Shown one piece after another: positions 35,249-43,851 of a stretch of 64,000 nucleotides of DNA; the stretch's first letter is position 1; every line of letters begins with the position of its first letter. The notes under the pieces are model-generated. The model saw nothing but the letters and a program-made list of their open reading frames with translations. It had not been told where the DNA came from and did not search any database. Origin of the DNA: Nocardia nova (lineage in GTDB: Bacteria; Actinomycetota; Actinomycetes; Mycobacteriales; Mycobacteriaceae); NCBI RefSeq assembly GCF_002933465.1, contig NZ_PSZE01000026.1:1-64000 (forward strand). Direction: 5' to 3'. The translations under genes and the position numbers were made by a program.

Positions 35249-35280
35249 CAAGGCGGCACCGAACTCCCGGTACCGCCTTG
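35249..35280 (-). terminator. terminator downstream of tig
   Basis: Arms 35249-35261 and 35268-35280 (caaggcgg/ccgccttg outer stem, accg/cggt inner stem, one mismatch) surround a 6-nt loop. On the minus strand the stem is followed by TTTCGTTAGGGTTTG, a U-rich tail, 35 bp after the tig stop. Confidence 0.85.
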
Positions 35281-35314
35281 CTTCGCTTACAGCTGACTCA
35301 TATGTCGCCGATGG

Positions 35315-36709
35315 CTACTCGGCGGCGTTCTCGGCACCCTCGGAATCGGACACCGCCTCGGCTGTATCGGACACCGCCTCGGCGGGCTCACCGAACATCT
35401 CGGCGGTATCGACCGTGTTGCCCTCGGTGTCGGTGACCTTGGCCTTGATCACCACGCCGGCCAGCGCCTTACCACGACGCACGTCTGCGAAGATCGCGCC
35501 GAGCTGTCCGGCCTGCTGGATCTGCTGAATGAACTGTTCCGGCGCCATGCCGTAGCGCTGCGACTGGAACAGGATCCGCTCGGTCAGCTCCTGCTGGCCG
35601 ACCTCGGTGTTCTCGGCTTCGGCGACGGCGTCCAGCAGCAGCTGGGTCTTCACCGACTTCTCGGCGGCCTCCTTGGAGTCCTTGTCGAACTCCTCACGAG
35701 TGCTGCCCTGGGCCTCGAGCGCCTCGGCGAACTTCGCCTCGTCGTGGTCGAAGCCGTGCACCGCGTCGTGCAGCACGGCGTCCACCTCGGCCTGCACCGC
35801 GGCCTCGGGCAGCGGCACCTCGGTCTTGTCCAGCAGCGCCTCGAGCACCTTGTCGCGGATCTCGCCGGCCTGCTGCACCTTCTTGCTCTGCTCGACCCGC
35901 TTGCGCAGGTCTTCCTTCAGCTCGTCGATAGTGTCGAATTCGCTTGCCATCTGGGCGAATTCGTCGTCGGCCTCGGGCAGCTCGCGCTCCTTGACCGAGT
36001 TCACCTTCACGGTGATGACGGCTTCCTTACCGGCATGCTCGCCGGCCACCAGCGTGGAGGTGAAGTCCTTGGACTCCTCCGCCTTCAGGCCGACGAGGGT
36101 GTCGTCCAGGCCCTCGATCAGCTGGCCGGAGCCGACCTCGTGCGACAGCCCGGAGGTGGTCGCCTCGGAGACCTCTTCGCCGTCCACGGTGGCCGACAGG
36201 TCGATGGAGACGAAATCACCCTCCTGGACGGCACGCTCGACGCTCTTCAGGGTGCCGAAGCGCTGGCGCAGCGACAGCAACTGCTGCTCGATGTCCTCGT
36301 CGCCGATGGTCAGCGGATCGACGGTGACCTCGATGCTCTCGAAGTCGGGCAGCGCGATGTCGGGACGGACGTCGACCTCGGCGGTGAACGCCAGTTCATC
36401 GCCGTCCTCGATCTTGGTGATCTCGATTTCCGGCTGACCGAGTACCTTCACCTCGGAGGTGGTGACGGCCTCGCTGTAGCGCGCCGGCAGCGCGTCGTTG
36501 ACGACCTGCTCCAGGATGGCGCCACGACCGAGGCGGGCCTCGAGCAGCTTGGCCGGGGCCTTGCCCGGGCGGAAGCCGGGAATGCGAACCTGCTGCGCCA
36601 GCGCCCGGTACGCCTTGTCGAAGTCCGGCTTCAGCTCCTCGAAGGGCACCTCGACATTGATGCGGACCCGGGTCGGGCTCAGCTGCTCGACGGTGCTCTT
36701 CACGGACAT
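35315..36709 (-). CDS. tig: trigger factor (ribosome-associated chaperone and PPIase)
   Basis: Trigger factor binds the ribosome exit tunnel and helps nascent chains fold. The 464-residue protein has the N-terminal ribosome-binding domain with the signature GFRPGKAP (about residue 45-52). An FKBP-like PPIase domain follows (about 150-240, containing GDFVSIDLSATVDG and GQLIEGLDDTLVGLK), then the helical C-terminal arms with an acidic tail. ATG at 36709. Its position just upstream of clpP1-clpP2-clpX is the common bacterial order. A plausible promoter lies at 36830-36860. Confidence 0.97.
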   Translation of the reverse strand: MSVKSTVEQLSPTRVRINVEVPFEELKPDFDKAYRALAQQVRIPGFRPGKAPAKLLEARLGRGAILEQVVNDALPARYSEAVTTSEVKVLGQPEIEITKIEDGDELAFTAEVDVRPDIALPDFESIEVTVDPLTIGDEDIEQQLLSLRQRFGTLKSVERAVQEGDFVSIDLSATVDGEEVSEATTSGLSHEVGSGQLIEGLDDTLVGLKAEESKDFTSTLVAGEHAGKEAVITVKVNSVKERELPEADDEFAQMASEFDTIDELKEDLRKRVEQSKKVQQAGEIRDKVLEALLDKTEVPLPEAAVQAEVDAVLHDAVHGFDHDEAKFAEALEAQGSTREEFDKDSKEAAEKSVKTQLLLDAVAEAENTEVGQQELTERILFQSQRYGMAPEQFIQQIQQAGQLGAIFADVRRGKALAGVVIKAKVTDTEGNTVDTAEMFGEPAEAVSDTAEAVSDSEGAENAAE

Positions 36710-36829
36710 GCTCCTTGTTCGTTGTTCAGTGGTCTGTGTGGCCGCCGGACGGAGGTGTGATCCGCCGACGACGATGTTCGGGTGCCGTGAGACGACGGCG
36801 TCGTTTCCCCCCGAAATCGCATCCCGATC

Positions 36830-36860
36830 AGGGTAGTCGACACCGGCCTACACCCGACAA
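36830..36860 (-). promoter_or_regulatory. putative tig promoter
   Basis: On the minus strand TTGTCG (36860-36855) and TACCCT (36835-36830) are spaced by 19 bp. This would give a leader of about 115 nt to the tig start. Spacing is slightly long, so this is tentative. Confidence 0.35.
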
Positions 36861-36889
36861 TCGGCTATCCCACGTCTGGCGTGCGGTAC

Positions 36890-37471
36890 TCAGCCGACCT
36901 TCACGGCATCGGTGACGAACACCAGGGTCTCGTTGGGCTTCACGCCTTGCCCGCCCTGGCCGTAGCCGAGGTCCGGCGGGATGATCAGCAGGCGGCGGCC
37001 GCCCTGTTTGATACCGATCAGGCCCTGGTCCCAGCCCTGGATCACCTCACCGGTGCCGAGGGTGAGCGGGAAGGTCTGGCCGCGATCGAAGGAACTGTCC
37101 AGCTTCTTCTTGTCCGACCAGGTGACCAGCGAGTAGTTCATCTCCACCGGCCGGCCGGTCGCCGCCGCCGGGCCGGTGCCCTCGACGAGGTCCTTGGTGA
37201 CCAGCTGCTTCGGCGGATCGCAGTCGTCGGGGATGGTGATGGTCGGCGCCTGGCCGAAGCCGCCGGTGACGCCGATGTCGTCGGCGGTGCATTCGCGGCC
37301 GTGGCTCGCCGTCGGCGCCGCGGCGGCCGAGGTCGCGGCCGGCGCGCGGGTGCCCGGCGCGGTGGTCGACGGGCTCGCCGAGTTGTTGTCGTCGTTGCCC
37401 CCGCAGGCGGTGAGAGCGACCGCGGCCACCGCGACGGCGGCCGAGCCGATGATCCTGGCCAAAGTCTGCAT
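36890..37471 (-). CDS. FKBP-type peptidyl-prolyl isomerase lipoprotein
   Basis: This is an extracytoplasmic prolyl isomerase anchored by lipid. The 193-residue precursor begins MQTLARIIGSAAVAVAAVALTACGG, a signal peptide with lipobox LTAC (Cys about 23). A Ser/Thr/Ala-rich linker and one FKBP domain follow (PVEMNYSLVTW, VIQGWDQGLIGIKQGGRRLLIIPPDLGYG, LVFVTDAVKV). ATG at 37471. It ends 181 bp before tig and is read in the same direction. It probably assists folding of exported proteins. Confidence 0.95.
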   Translation of the reverse strand: MQTLARIIGSAAVAVAAVALTACGGNDDNNSASPSTTAPGTRAPAATSAAAAPTASHGRECTADDIGVTGGFGQAPTITIPDDCDPPKQLVTKDLVEGTGPAAATGRPVEMNYSLVTWSDKKKLDSSFDRGQTFPLTLGTGEVIQGWDQGLIGIKQGGRRLLIIPPDLGYGQGGQGVKPNETLVFVTDAVKVG

Positions 37472-37668
37472 GCGCGGCACCCTAATCGGTGCTCCGCACG
37501 GCCTACCTGTGGGCCCCGTCACCGCCACGCCGGGAAGTTTTCGAGGCACGAGGGCGGATATTCCGGCAGCGGGTGCGGATCCGCCCGGCACGGTCTCGGC
37601 CCGGTAGCCTGGCGTCGAGTCTCCATCCGAAGCGGTAACCCGAACATCCCACTGTGAGGAGCACGACC

Positions 37669-40164
37669 GTGACCGACTTGGCTGGCTCGGAAGGACAGGT
37701 CCCGGCCACCGCCCCGACCGAAACGGATACCGCGGCCGACAATGTCGGCGGCAGCGGCGGTGCCACGATCGCGCCCGAGCCGTATCGGCTGGCCGAGGTT
37801 CCCGGCCCGCTCGCCCCGGACGAGCTCGCCGATCTGGACGCTTGGTGGCGCGCCGCGAACTATCTCGCGGTGGGCCAGATCTATCTGACGGACAATCCCC
37901 TGCTGCGCACCCCGCTGACGCCCGAACACATCAAACCGCGGCTGCTCGGGCACTTCGGAACCGTGCCGGGACTGAATCTGGTGTGGACACATGCCAATCG
38001 GGCGATCCGGGCACGGGATCTGGACGCGGTCTTCGTCGCCGGACCCGGCCACGGCGGCCCCGGGCCCAACGCGTGTGCCTGGCTGGAAGGCACGTATTCC
38101 GAGCTGTACAGCAATATTTCGCGCGACGCGACAGGAATGGGCGCGCTGTTCGCGCAGTTCTCCTTTCCCGGCGGCGTGCCCAGCCATTGCGCGCCCGAGA
38201 CGCCGGGCTCCTTCCACGAGGGCGGCGAACTCGGCTATTCCCTGTTGCACGCCTACGGCGCCGCGCTCGACCATCCCGACCTGACCGTGTTCTGCGTGAT
38301 CGGCGACGGCGAGGCCGAAACCGGACCTCTGGCGACCAGCTGGCACGCGAACAAATTCCTCAATCCGGCGCGCGACGGGGCGGTACTGCCGATTCTGGCG
38401 CTCAACGAATACAAGATCGCGAATCCCACCCTGCTGGCCCGCATTCCGGAAGCCGAACTGCTGTCGCTGCTGCACGGTTACGGCTACGACCCGATCATCG
38501 TCGCCGGGCACGACCCCGCGGCCGTTCACCAGGCGATGGCCGCGGCGCTGGATCGCAGCCTGGACCGCATCGCCGAATTCCAGCGCGCCGCGCGCGAGAG
38601 CGCCGACGGCACGCGTTCCCGCTGGCCGATGATCGTGCTGCGCACGCCGAAGGGCTGGACGTGCCCGCCGGTGGTCGACGGCGACCGCGTCGAAGGCACC
38701 TTCCGGGCTCACCAGGTTCCGCTGCCGGCCGCGCGTTCCAACGACGATCACCGCCGGGTGCTCGAGCAGTGGCTGCGGTCGTATCGTCCCGCGGAGCTCT
38801 TCGACGAGGACGGCCGGCCATATCCGCGGCTGCTGCGCCAGGTTCCCCCGGGGCCGCGGCGGATGAGCGCCAATCCGGTGGCCAACGGCGGCGCCACGAT
38901 GCAAGATCTACGACTACCCGACTGGCGCCGCTACGGCGTCGAGCTCCCCGCACCGGGCGCCACCGCGCACGAGGCCACCCAGGTGCTGGGCACGTGGCTA
39001 CGCGATGTCACCGACGCCAATCGCGACAATTTTCTGATCTTCGCCCCCGACGAATTGGCCAGTAACCGGCTCCAGGACGTGCTCACCGTCACCGGCCGCA
39101 ATTGGCAGGCCGAAATCGGTGAATTCGACGTGAAATTGGACCGCCGCGGCCGCGTGATCGAGGTGCTCTCGGAACATATGTGCCAGGGGCTGCTGGAGGG
39201 ATATCTGCTCACCGGACGGCACGGCGTCTTCACCTGTTACGAGGCGTTCATCCACATCGTCGACGCGATGTTCAACCAGCACGCAAAATGGCTGGACGCC
39301 AGTGGCGCGGTGCCCTGGCGCCGGCCCATTCCGAGCCTCAATTATCTGCTGACCTCCCATGTGTGGCGGCAGGATCACAACGGATTCACCCATCAGGACC
39401 CCGGCTTTCTCGATGTGGTGATGAACAAGCAGCCGTCGATCGTTCGCGTCTATCTGCCGCCCGACGCCAACACGCTGCTGTCGACCTACGACCATTGCCT
39501 GCGTTCCCGCCATTACGTGAACGTGGTGGTGGCCGGCAAACAGCCGCAGGCGGATTGGCTGACGGTCGAAGAGGCGAGGCTGCATTGTGCCCGCGGCGCC
39601 GGAATCTGGGAATGGGCCGGCCACAACGACGAGGCGGGCACGACACCCGATGTGGTGCTGGCGTGTGCCGGTGACGTACCAACTTTGGAGACGCTGGCGG
39701 CCGCCGCCATTCTGCGCGAGCGGCTGCCGCAGTTGCGCATTCGCGTGGTGAACGTGGTCGATCTGATGCGGCTGCTGCCGGCGGACGAACATCCGCACGG
39801 CCTGCCCGATCGCGAATTCGACACCCTGTTCACCCGGGATCGGCCGATCATCTTCGCCTTCCACGGCTATCCCTGGCTGATCCATCGGCTCACCTATCGG
39901 CGCACCAATCATTCCGAATTGCACGTGCGCGGATACAAGGAGAAGGGCACCACCACGACTCCGTTCGACATGGTGATGCTCAACGATCTCGACCGCTATC
40001 ACCTGGTGATGGACGTGATCGACCGGGTTCCGGGGCTGGGCACCCAGGCGGCCGGCCTCCGCCAGGAAATGGCCGACGCCCGTTTGGCCGCGCGTATCTG
40101 GACTCGCGAGCACGGCGCCGATATTCCGGAGGTGGCCGACTGGCGCTGGCCGTACGGCCGATAA
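37669..40164 (+). CDS. phosphoketolase (XFP family)
   Basis: This thiamine-diphosphate enzyme splits xylulose-5-phosphate (and possibly fructose-6-phosphate) into acetyl phosphate plus a sugar phosphate. The 831-residue protein shows the family marks GPGHGGPGPNACAWLEG (about 125), the TPP-binding GDGEAETGPLATSWHANKFLNP (about 214) and EYKIANPT. SEHMCQGLLEGYLLTGRHG and HVWRQDHNGFTHQDPGFLD follow, with a C-terminal domain holding TTTPFDMVMLNDLDRYHL. GTG at 37669 was chosen because GAGGAG lies seven bases upstream; an in-frame GTG at 37654 is less likely. It is transcribed alone, divergent from the FKBP gene. No acetate kinase or phosphotransacetylase is nearby. Confidence 0.95.
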   Translation: MTDLAGSEGQVPATAPTETDTAADNVGGSGGATIAPEPYRLAEVPGPLAPDELADLDAWWRAANYLAVGQIYLTDNPLLRTPLTPEHIKPRLLGHFGTVPGLNLVWTHANRAIRARDLDAVFVAGPGHGGPGPNACAWLEGTYSELYSNISRDATGMGALFAQFSFPGGVPSHCAPETPGSFHEGGELGYSLLHAYGAALDHPDLTVFCVIGDGEAETGPLATSWHANKFLNPARDGAVLPILALNEYKIANPTLLARIPEAELLSLLHGYGYDPIIVAGHDPAAVHQAMAAALDRSLDRIAEFQRAARESADGTRSRWPMIVLRTPKGWTCPPVVDGDRVEGTFRAHQVPLPAARSNDDHRRVLEQWLRSYRPAELFDEDGRPYPRLLRQVPPGPRRMSANPVANGGATMQDLRLPDWRRYGVELPAPGATAHEATQVLGTWLRDVTDANRDNFLIFAPDELASNRLQDVLTVTGRNWQAEIGEFDVKLDRRGRVIEVLSEHMCQGLLEGYLLTGRHGVFTCYEAFIHIVDAMFNQHAKWLDASGAVPWRRPIPSLNYLLTSHVWRQDHNGFTHQDPGFLDVVMNKQPSIVRVYLPPDANTLLSTYDHCLRSRHYVNVVVAGKQPQADWLTVEEARLHCARGAGIWEWAGHNDEAGTTPDVVLACAGDVPTLETLAAAAILRERLPQLRIRVVNVVDLMRLLPADEHPHGLPDREFDTLFTRDRPIIFAFHGYPWLIHRLTYRRTNHSELHVRGYKEKGTTTTPFDMVMLNDLDRYHLVMDVIDRVPGLGTQAAGLRQEMADARLAARIWTREHGADIPEVADWRWPYGR

Positions 40165-40263
40165 TCCTCGTCGCACCTGTCGAACAGCGCGGGCGGCCGT
40201 TCGGAGTTAGGCTCCGCGTGTGCCCGCCGGGACGGGGGTGCGAACGAGGAACGGAAATACCGC

Positions 40264-40854
40264 ATGGAACTGCGCTCTACCCCCGCGGTGGTCCCCGCCG
40301 TGCCGCCTGTCGATCCGACGCCCGCGGGCACGGCATCGTTCACCTTGCATTTCACGGGATATCTCTACGCCGTCGGATTGCGTGACGCCTTCGCCGATCT
40401 GATCGCACGGCACGAACAGTTGCGGACCGTATATCCGATGCCCGGTTCGAGTGCCGCGGCCCGGGTTTTGTCCGCGACCACCGCGGTGTTGCCGCGACTG
40501 GTGCCGACGCCGGTGGCCGCGGCCGATTTGCCGGAGGCGATCAGCGAATTCGTGGAGACGGAAACGGCTGCGCCACTTTCGGTTCCGGTGCGGGCGAGGA
40601 CTTTCCGGCCGCTCGGCGACGCCGAGGAGATTCCGCAACATCTGTTGGTGGTGATTCTGCGGCGGGCCGCGGTCGACCGAGTATCGCCGGCCCTGCTGGC
40701 ACGCGATCTCATGACCGCCTACGCCGCCCGCCGCCGCAATCTCATCCCGGCCTGGGACGCGGCGCGCCCCGCGCATCGGCTGACCGTCCACGAACTCCAG
40801 GGCGTGCGGCTCATCGAAGCCGGCGGCGAGCGGTTCGCAGACGCCTACCGCTGA
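40264..40854 (+). CDS. stand-alone condensation-domain-like half protein, degenerate active site
   Basis: The 196-residue protein resembles the N-terminal half of an NRPS condensation domain. FADLIARHEQLRTVYP matches the C2-type motif, and IPQHLLVVILRRAAVDRVSPALLARDLMTAYAARR aligns with the HHxxxDG region. The catalytic His-His and Gly are replaced (RRAAVDR), so acyltransfer is unlikely. No adenylation or carrier domain is nearby. ATG at 40264 after ggaacggaaatacc; the upstream spacing to an RBS is weak. It is convergent with the Nudix gene. It could be a remnant, or a binding protein that kept the chloramphenicol-acetyltransferase-like half fold. This is my reading of motifs, without a database search. 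Confidence 0.6.
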   Translation: MELRSTPAVVPAVPPVDPTPAGTASFTLHFTGYLYAVGLRDAFADLIARHEQLRTVYPMPGSSAAARVLSATTAVLPRLVPTPVAAADLPEAISEFVETETAAPLSVPVRARTFRPLGDAEEIPQHLLVVILRRAAVDRVSPALLARDLMTAYAARRRNLIPAWDAARPAHRLTVHELQGVRLIEAGGERFADAYR

Positions 40855-40857
40855 GCC

Positions 40858-41349
40858 TCAGGTGGCGGCGAGTACCTCGGTGAGCCGGTCCAGAAACGGA
40901 CGCTGACCGACGACGATCTTCGCGCGGGCGAGTTCCGGTTCGAGCCACTCGACCCGATCGATCTCCGGGAACGTCTGCATCCGCCCGGATCTCGGCGGCC
41001 ACTGCATCTCGAAGGTGCCGGGGACCACCTGCTCCGGATCCAGGTCGCCGGCCACGGCCCATACGGTGACCTGCTTACGGGAGCGACCACTGCCGTACTG
41101 CGCGTGCCCCAGCGCGATCCACTCACCGTCCGGCACGGGCAGGCCCAGTTCCTCGATGAACTCACGCGCCGCGGCGGTCCGGGCATCCTCGGAATCCGGT
41201 TCGTACTCCCCCTTCGGCACCGACCAGGCGCCGGCATCCTTGCGCGCCCAGTACGGACCACCCATGTGTCCGAGCAGGACCTGCAGCCGCGGGGCCTGCC
41301 GGAACAGCAGAACTCCCGCACTGTATTTCGACGCCGTGGCTCCGGTCAT
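40858..41349 (-). CDS. Nudix hydrolase
   Basis: This is a cytoplasmic pyrophosphohydrolase of 163 residues. The Nudix box is intact: GEYEPDSEDARTAAAREFIEELG (GX5EX7REUXEEXGU, about residues 48-70). The rest (SAGVLLFRQAPRLQVLLGHMGGPYWARKDAGAWSVPKG) is typical of the subgroup resembling diadenosine-polyphosphate or (d)NTP hydrolases. ATG at 41349. The substrate cannot be read from sequence. It follows the GT39-like gene on the same strand, 70 bp downstream. Confidence 0.93.
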   Translation of the reverse strand: MTGATASKYSAGVLLFRQAPRLQVLLGHMGGPYWARKDAGAWSVPKGEYEPDSEDARTAAAREFIEELGLPVPDGEWIALGHAQYGSGRSRKQVTVWAVAGDLDPEQVVPGTFEMQWPPRSGRMQTFPEIDRVEWLEPELARAKIVVGQRPFLDRLTEVLAAT

Positions 41350-41418
41350 GGTCGCAGTCTGCCGCACCGGACCGGGGCGGCGGCACCGGGCCGCCACCGC
41401 CACCCTGTGCCGCCCGGA

Positions 41419-43536
41419 TTACCGGGTCGCCGTCGGCGCCGTCAGGTCGTACACCTTGGTGCCGCCGACATCGGTGGCCTCGTATGTACTCGCCACCCAC
41501 TGGGCTATCCGGCTAGCCTCCGAGGTTGCACCCGATCCGGGGCCGCGCCGCTCGGAACCGATGAAGTAGTGGATCCGTCCCTGTGCGACATCGGCTCGGA
41601 ACCGATCGAGGGTCGGGGACGGATCGCCGCCACCGAATCCACCGATCGGCATGACCGCGTAGCCCGAATCGAGCTGCAGGTCCGCGGCACCCATCGAGCT
41701 GATGGCCGCGGCCACCCACGTGTAACCGGCGCCGTTGTTCTTCAGCAGATCGATCAGCTGCTGATTCGTCCGCGCACCCATGCCGGGACCGGCCGGGCGG
41801 TCGGCACCACCTCGTTCCGTGGCGTCGGGTCCGGCGGCCGCCGAGACGTCCGGCCGCGATGTCCGGCCCGGTTGTGCGGGAGATCGGTTGGCGCCGGCCG
41901 AATCCGAACCGTCGTCGGCCGGCCCGCCGTCGGGCCCCACCGGGGCACATCCGTTCGGCCCAGCGGGACCGCACGCGCCCGCGGGGCCGCCCGGTCCGAA
42001 ACCGAATCCGAATCCACCGCTGGTCTTCGGTCCGGCGAGGACGATGCCACCGTTGTGGGCGGAGACGATGGTCTGGATCGAATAGGCCACCGGTGCGGCG
42101 ATCGCGACGAGCACCGCGAGAACGGCCGTCCAGGCGGCGGTCCGGCGCGGTTGCGGTATCACCAGCGCCACGGTCGCGACCGCGCCCACGACGCCGACGA
42201 TCCACCGCAACCACGGCACGAAATCCGGAGTGCGATCGAGCAATATCACCGCGGTGACCGTAGTCAGCGCGGTGGCCGCGGCCAGCACCACGCGGACACC
42301 GAGCCGTTCGCGCTGCCGCCACAGCACCACCGCCCCGATCGCGGCCGCGCCGGCGACACCGGGTGCCAGGGCGACGGTGTAGTACTGGTGGAAGATTCCC
42401 TTCATGAAGCTGAACACCAGGGCGGTGACCAGCGCCCAGCCGCCCCACAGCAGCAGTGCGGCGCGCCGGGTATCGGTGCGGGACGCCTTGCCGCGCAGCA
42501 CGACAGCCGCGACGCACAGGATCAGCGCCGCCGGAATCAACCAGGCGATCTGACCGCCGACCGTCTCGCTGAACAGTCGCGTGATCCCGGCCTCCGAACC
42601 GAACGACGGTCCGCGGCCGCGGCCGCCGGGTCCGGGCGGCGCGCCGAACCCACTGCCGGAATCCACCCCGAGCCGCTGCAGCCCGTTGTAGCCGAGGGTC
42701 AGCTCGATGATCGAATTGTGTTTCGAACCGCCGAAATACGGCCGTGAATCGGCCGGCCACAACTGCGCGATCACCACCCACCATCCAGCACCGGCGACCA
42801 GCGCGGCTCCGGCGGCCACCAGCTGCAGCAGGCGCTTACCCAGCTGGGGCGGCCCGGCGAACAGATAGGTCAGCGCCAGGGCGGGCACGACCAGCAGCAC
42901 CTGCAACTGCTTGGCCAGGAACCCGAGTCCGACAAAGCCGCCGCACAGCAGCAGCCAGCGCCACCGGCCATCCTCCAGGGCACGCGTCATCGCCCATACG
43001 GCGGCGATCATCAACAGAACCAGCAGCGCGTCCGGGTTGTTGTAGCGGAACATCAGCGTGGCCACCGGCGTCACCGCCAGCGCAAGCCCGCCCAGCAGCC
43101 CGGCGCCGGGGCCGAAGGTCCGGCGTAGCGTCGACCGGAGCAGTGCGACCGCGGCGACCGCGATCACCACCTGCGGGATCAGCATGCTCCAGCTGTTCAT
43201 CCCGAAGATGCGGGCCGAGATCTCCATCGGCCACAGCGACGCCGGCGTCTTGTCGACGGTGATCGAATTGCCCCAGTCGGAGGAGCCGAAGAAGAACGCC
43301 TTCCACGATTTCGCCCCGGACTGCACCGCGGCCGCATAGAAGGAATTGGCCCAGCCGTTCGCGCTCAGATTCCACAGATAGGCGATTGCGGTGCCGCCCA
43401 GCAGCGCGGCGAGTCCCAGGTACTCCCACGGCAGGCTCCGGGTGCCGCCCCGACCGGGCGTCGTCCGGGTGCCGCCCCGACCGGGCGTCGTCACGCCGTC
43501 GGCGGGGCGGCCAGGCGCGATAGCAGTTTCGGTCAT
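41419..43536 (-). CDS. GT39/ArnT-like membrane glycosyltransferase
   Basis: This is a polytopic GT-C-fold transferase that probably uses a polyprenyl-phosphate sugar donor to modify cell-envelope or exported protein substrates. The roughly 705-residue protein has about 10-11 helices. The first extracytoplasmic loop reads SGAKSWKAFFFGSSDWGNSITVDKTPASLW, with the Asp pair typical of the family. RYNNPDALLVLL is also present, as is a low-complexity Gly/Pro/Asp-rich linker before a C-terminal globular domain (TWVAAAISSMGAADLQLDSGYAVMPIGGF). Start: ATG 43536, or ATG 43545 three codons earlier. Near the N-terminus two identical 27-bp units encode TTPGRGGTR twice. The family is abundant in Actinobacteria; acceptor unknown. 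Confidence 0.9.
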   Translation of the reverse strand: MTETAIAPGRPADGVTTPGRGGTRTTPGRGGTRSLPWEYLGLAALLGGTAIAYLWNLSANGWANSFYAAAVQSGAKSWKAFFFGSSDWGNSITVDKTPASLWPMEISARIFGMNSWSMLIPQVVIAVAAVALLRSTLRRTFGPGAGLLGGLALAVTPVATLMFRYNNPDALLVLLMIAAVWAMTRALEDGRWRWLLLCGGFVGLGFLAKQLQVLLVVPALALTYLFAGPPQLGKRLLQLVAAGAALVAGAGWWVVIAQLWPADSRPYFGGSKHNSIIELTLGYNGLQRLGVDSGSGFGAPPGPGGRGRGPSFGSEAGITRLFSETVGGQIAWLIPAALILCVAAVVLRGKASRTDTRRAALLLWGGWALVTALVFSFMKGIFHQYYTVALAPGVAGAAAIGAVVLWRQRERLGVRVVLAAATALTTVTAVILLDRTPDFVPWLRWIVGVVGAVATVALVIPQPRRTAAWTAVLAVLVAIAAPVAYSIQTIVSAHNGGIVLAGPKTSGGFGFGFGPGGPAGACGPAGPNGCAPVGPDGGPADDGSDSAGANRSPAQPGRTSRPDVSAAAGPDATERGGADRPAGPGMGARTNQQLIDLLKNNGAGYTWVAAAISSMGAADLQLDSGYAVMPIGGFGGGDPSPTLDRFRADVAQGRIHYFIGSERRGPGSGATSEASRIAQWVASTYEATDVGGTKVYDLTAPTATR
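43438..43491 (-). repeat. 2 x 27-bp in-frame tandem repeat
   Basis: Two identical 27-bp units (43438-43464, 43465-43491) encode a duplicated TPGRGGTR-type nonapeptide in the cytoplasmic N-terminus of the GT39-like protein. Confidence 0.9.
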
Positions 43537-43851
43537 GGCCGCCATGATGGTCGGCCGTGCCCCCGCTGCGCTGGGACGCGGCTGGGAGAAACCTGTGAAC
43601 CCGCCCAGCGATGTCCCCCGCCACCCGGTCGTCCACACCGCCCGGTGAGGAGAGAACCGTCACCCTCGCGCGATGCCCGGGAAACGGCCACGACGGGATA
43701 GGCTTGCCGGGGAGTATCGGTTACTCGCACTCCCTCCGTCGTGGATGTCTACTCTTCGCGTCGGCCACCCAGCGGTCAGCCTTCGTGCGGGCCACGAAAC
43801 CCAGCGCCGCTGCGGATCACCTCTGCTGCTCGAAAGGCACCACGACTACTC
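43537..43851. other. 315-bp divergent region and DEAD-box leader
   Basis: This region lies between the GT39-like gene (minus) and the DEAD-box gene (plus) and has no independent gene. The last 60 bp (gcggatcacctctgctgctc and following gaaaggcacc) are in frame with the helicase and read RITSAARKAPRLL. This hints at a translated leader or 5' extension instead of a plain UTR. Confidence 0.4.
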
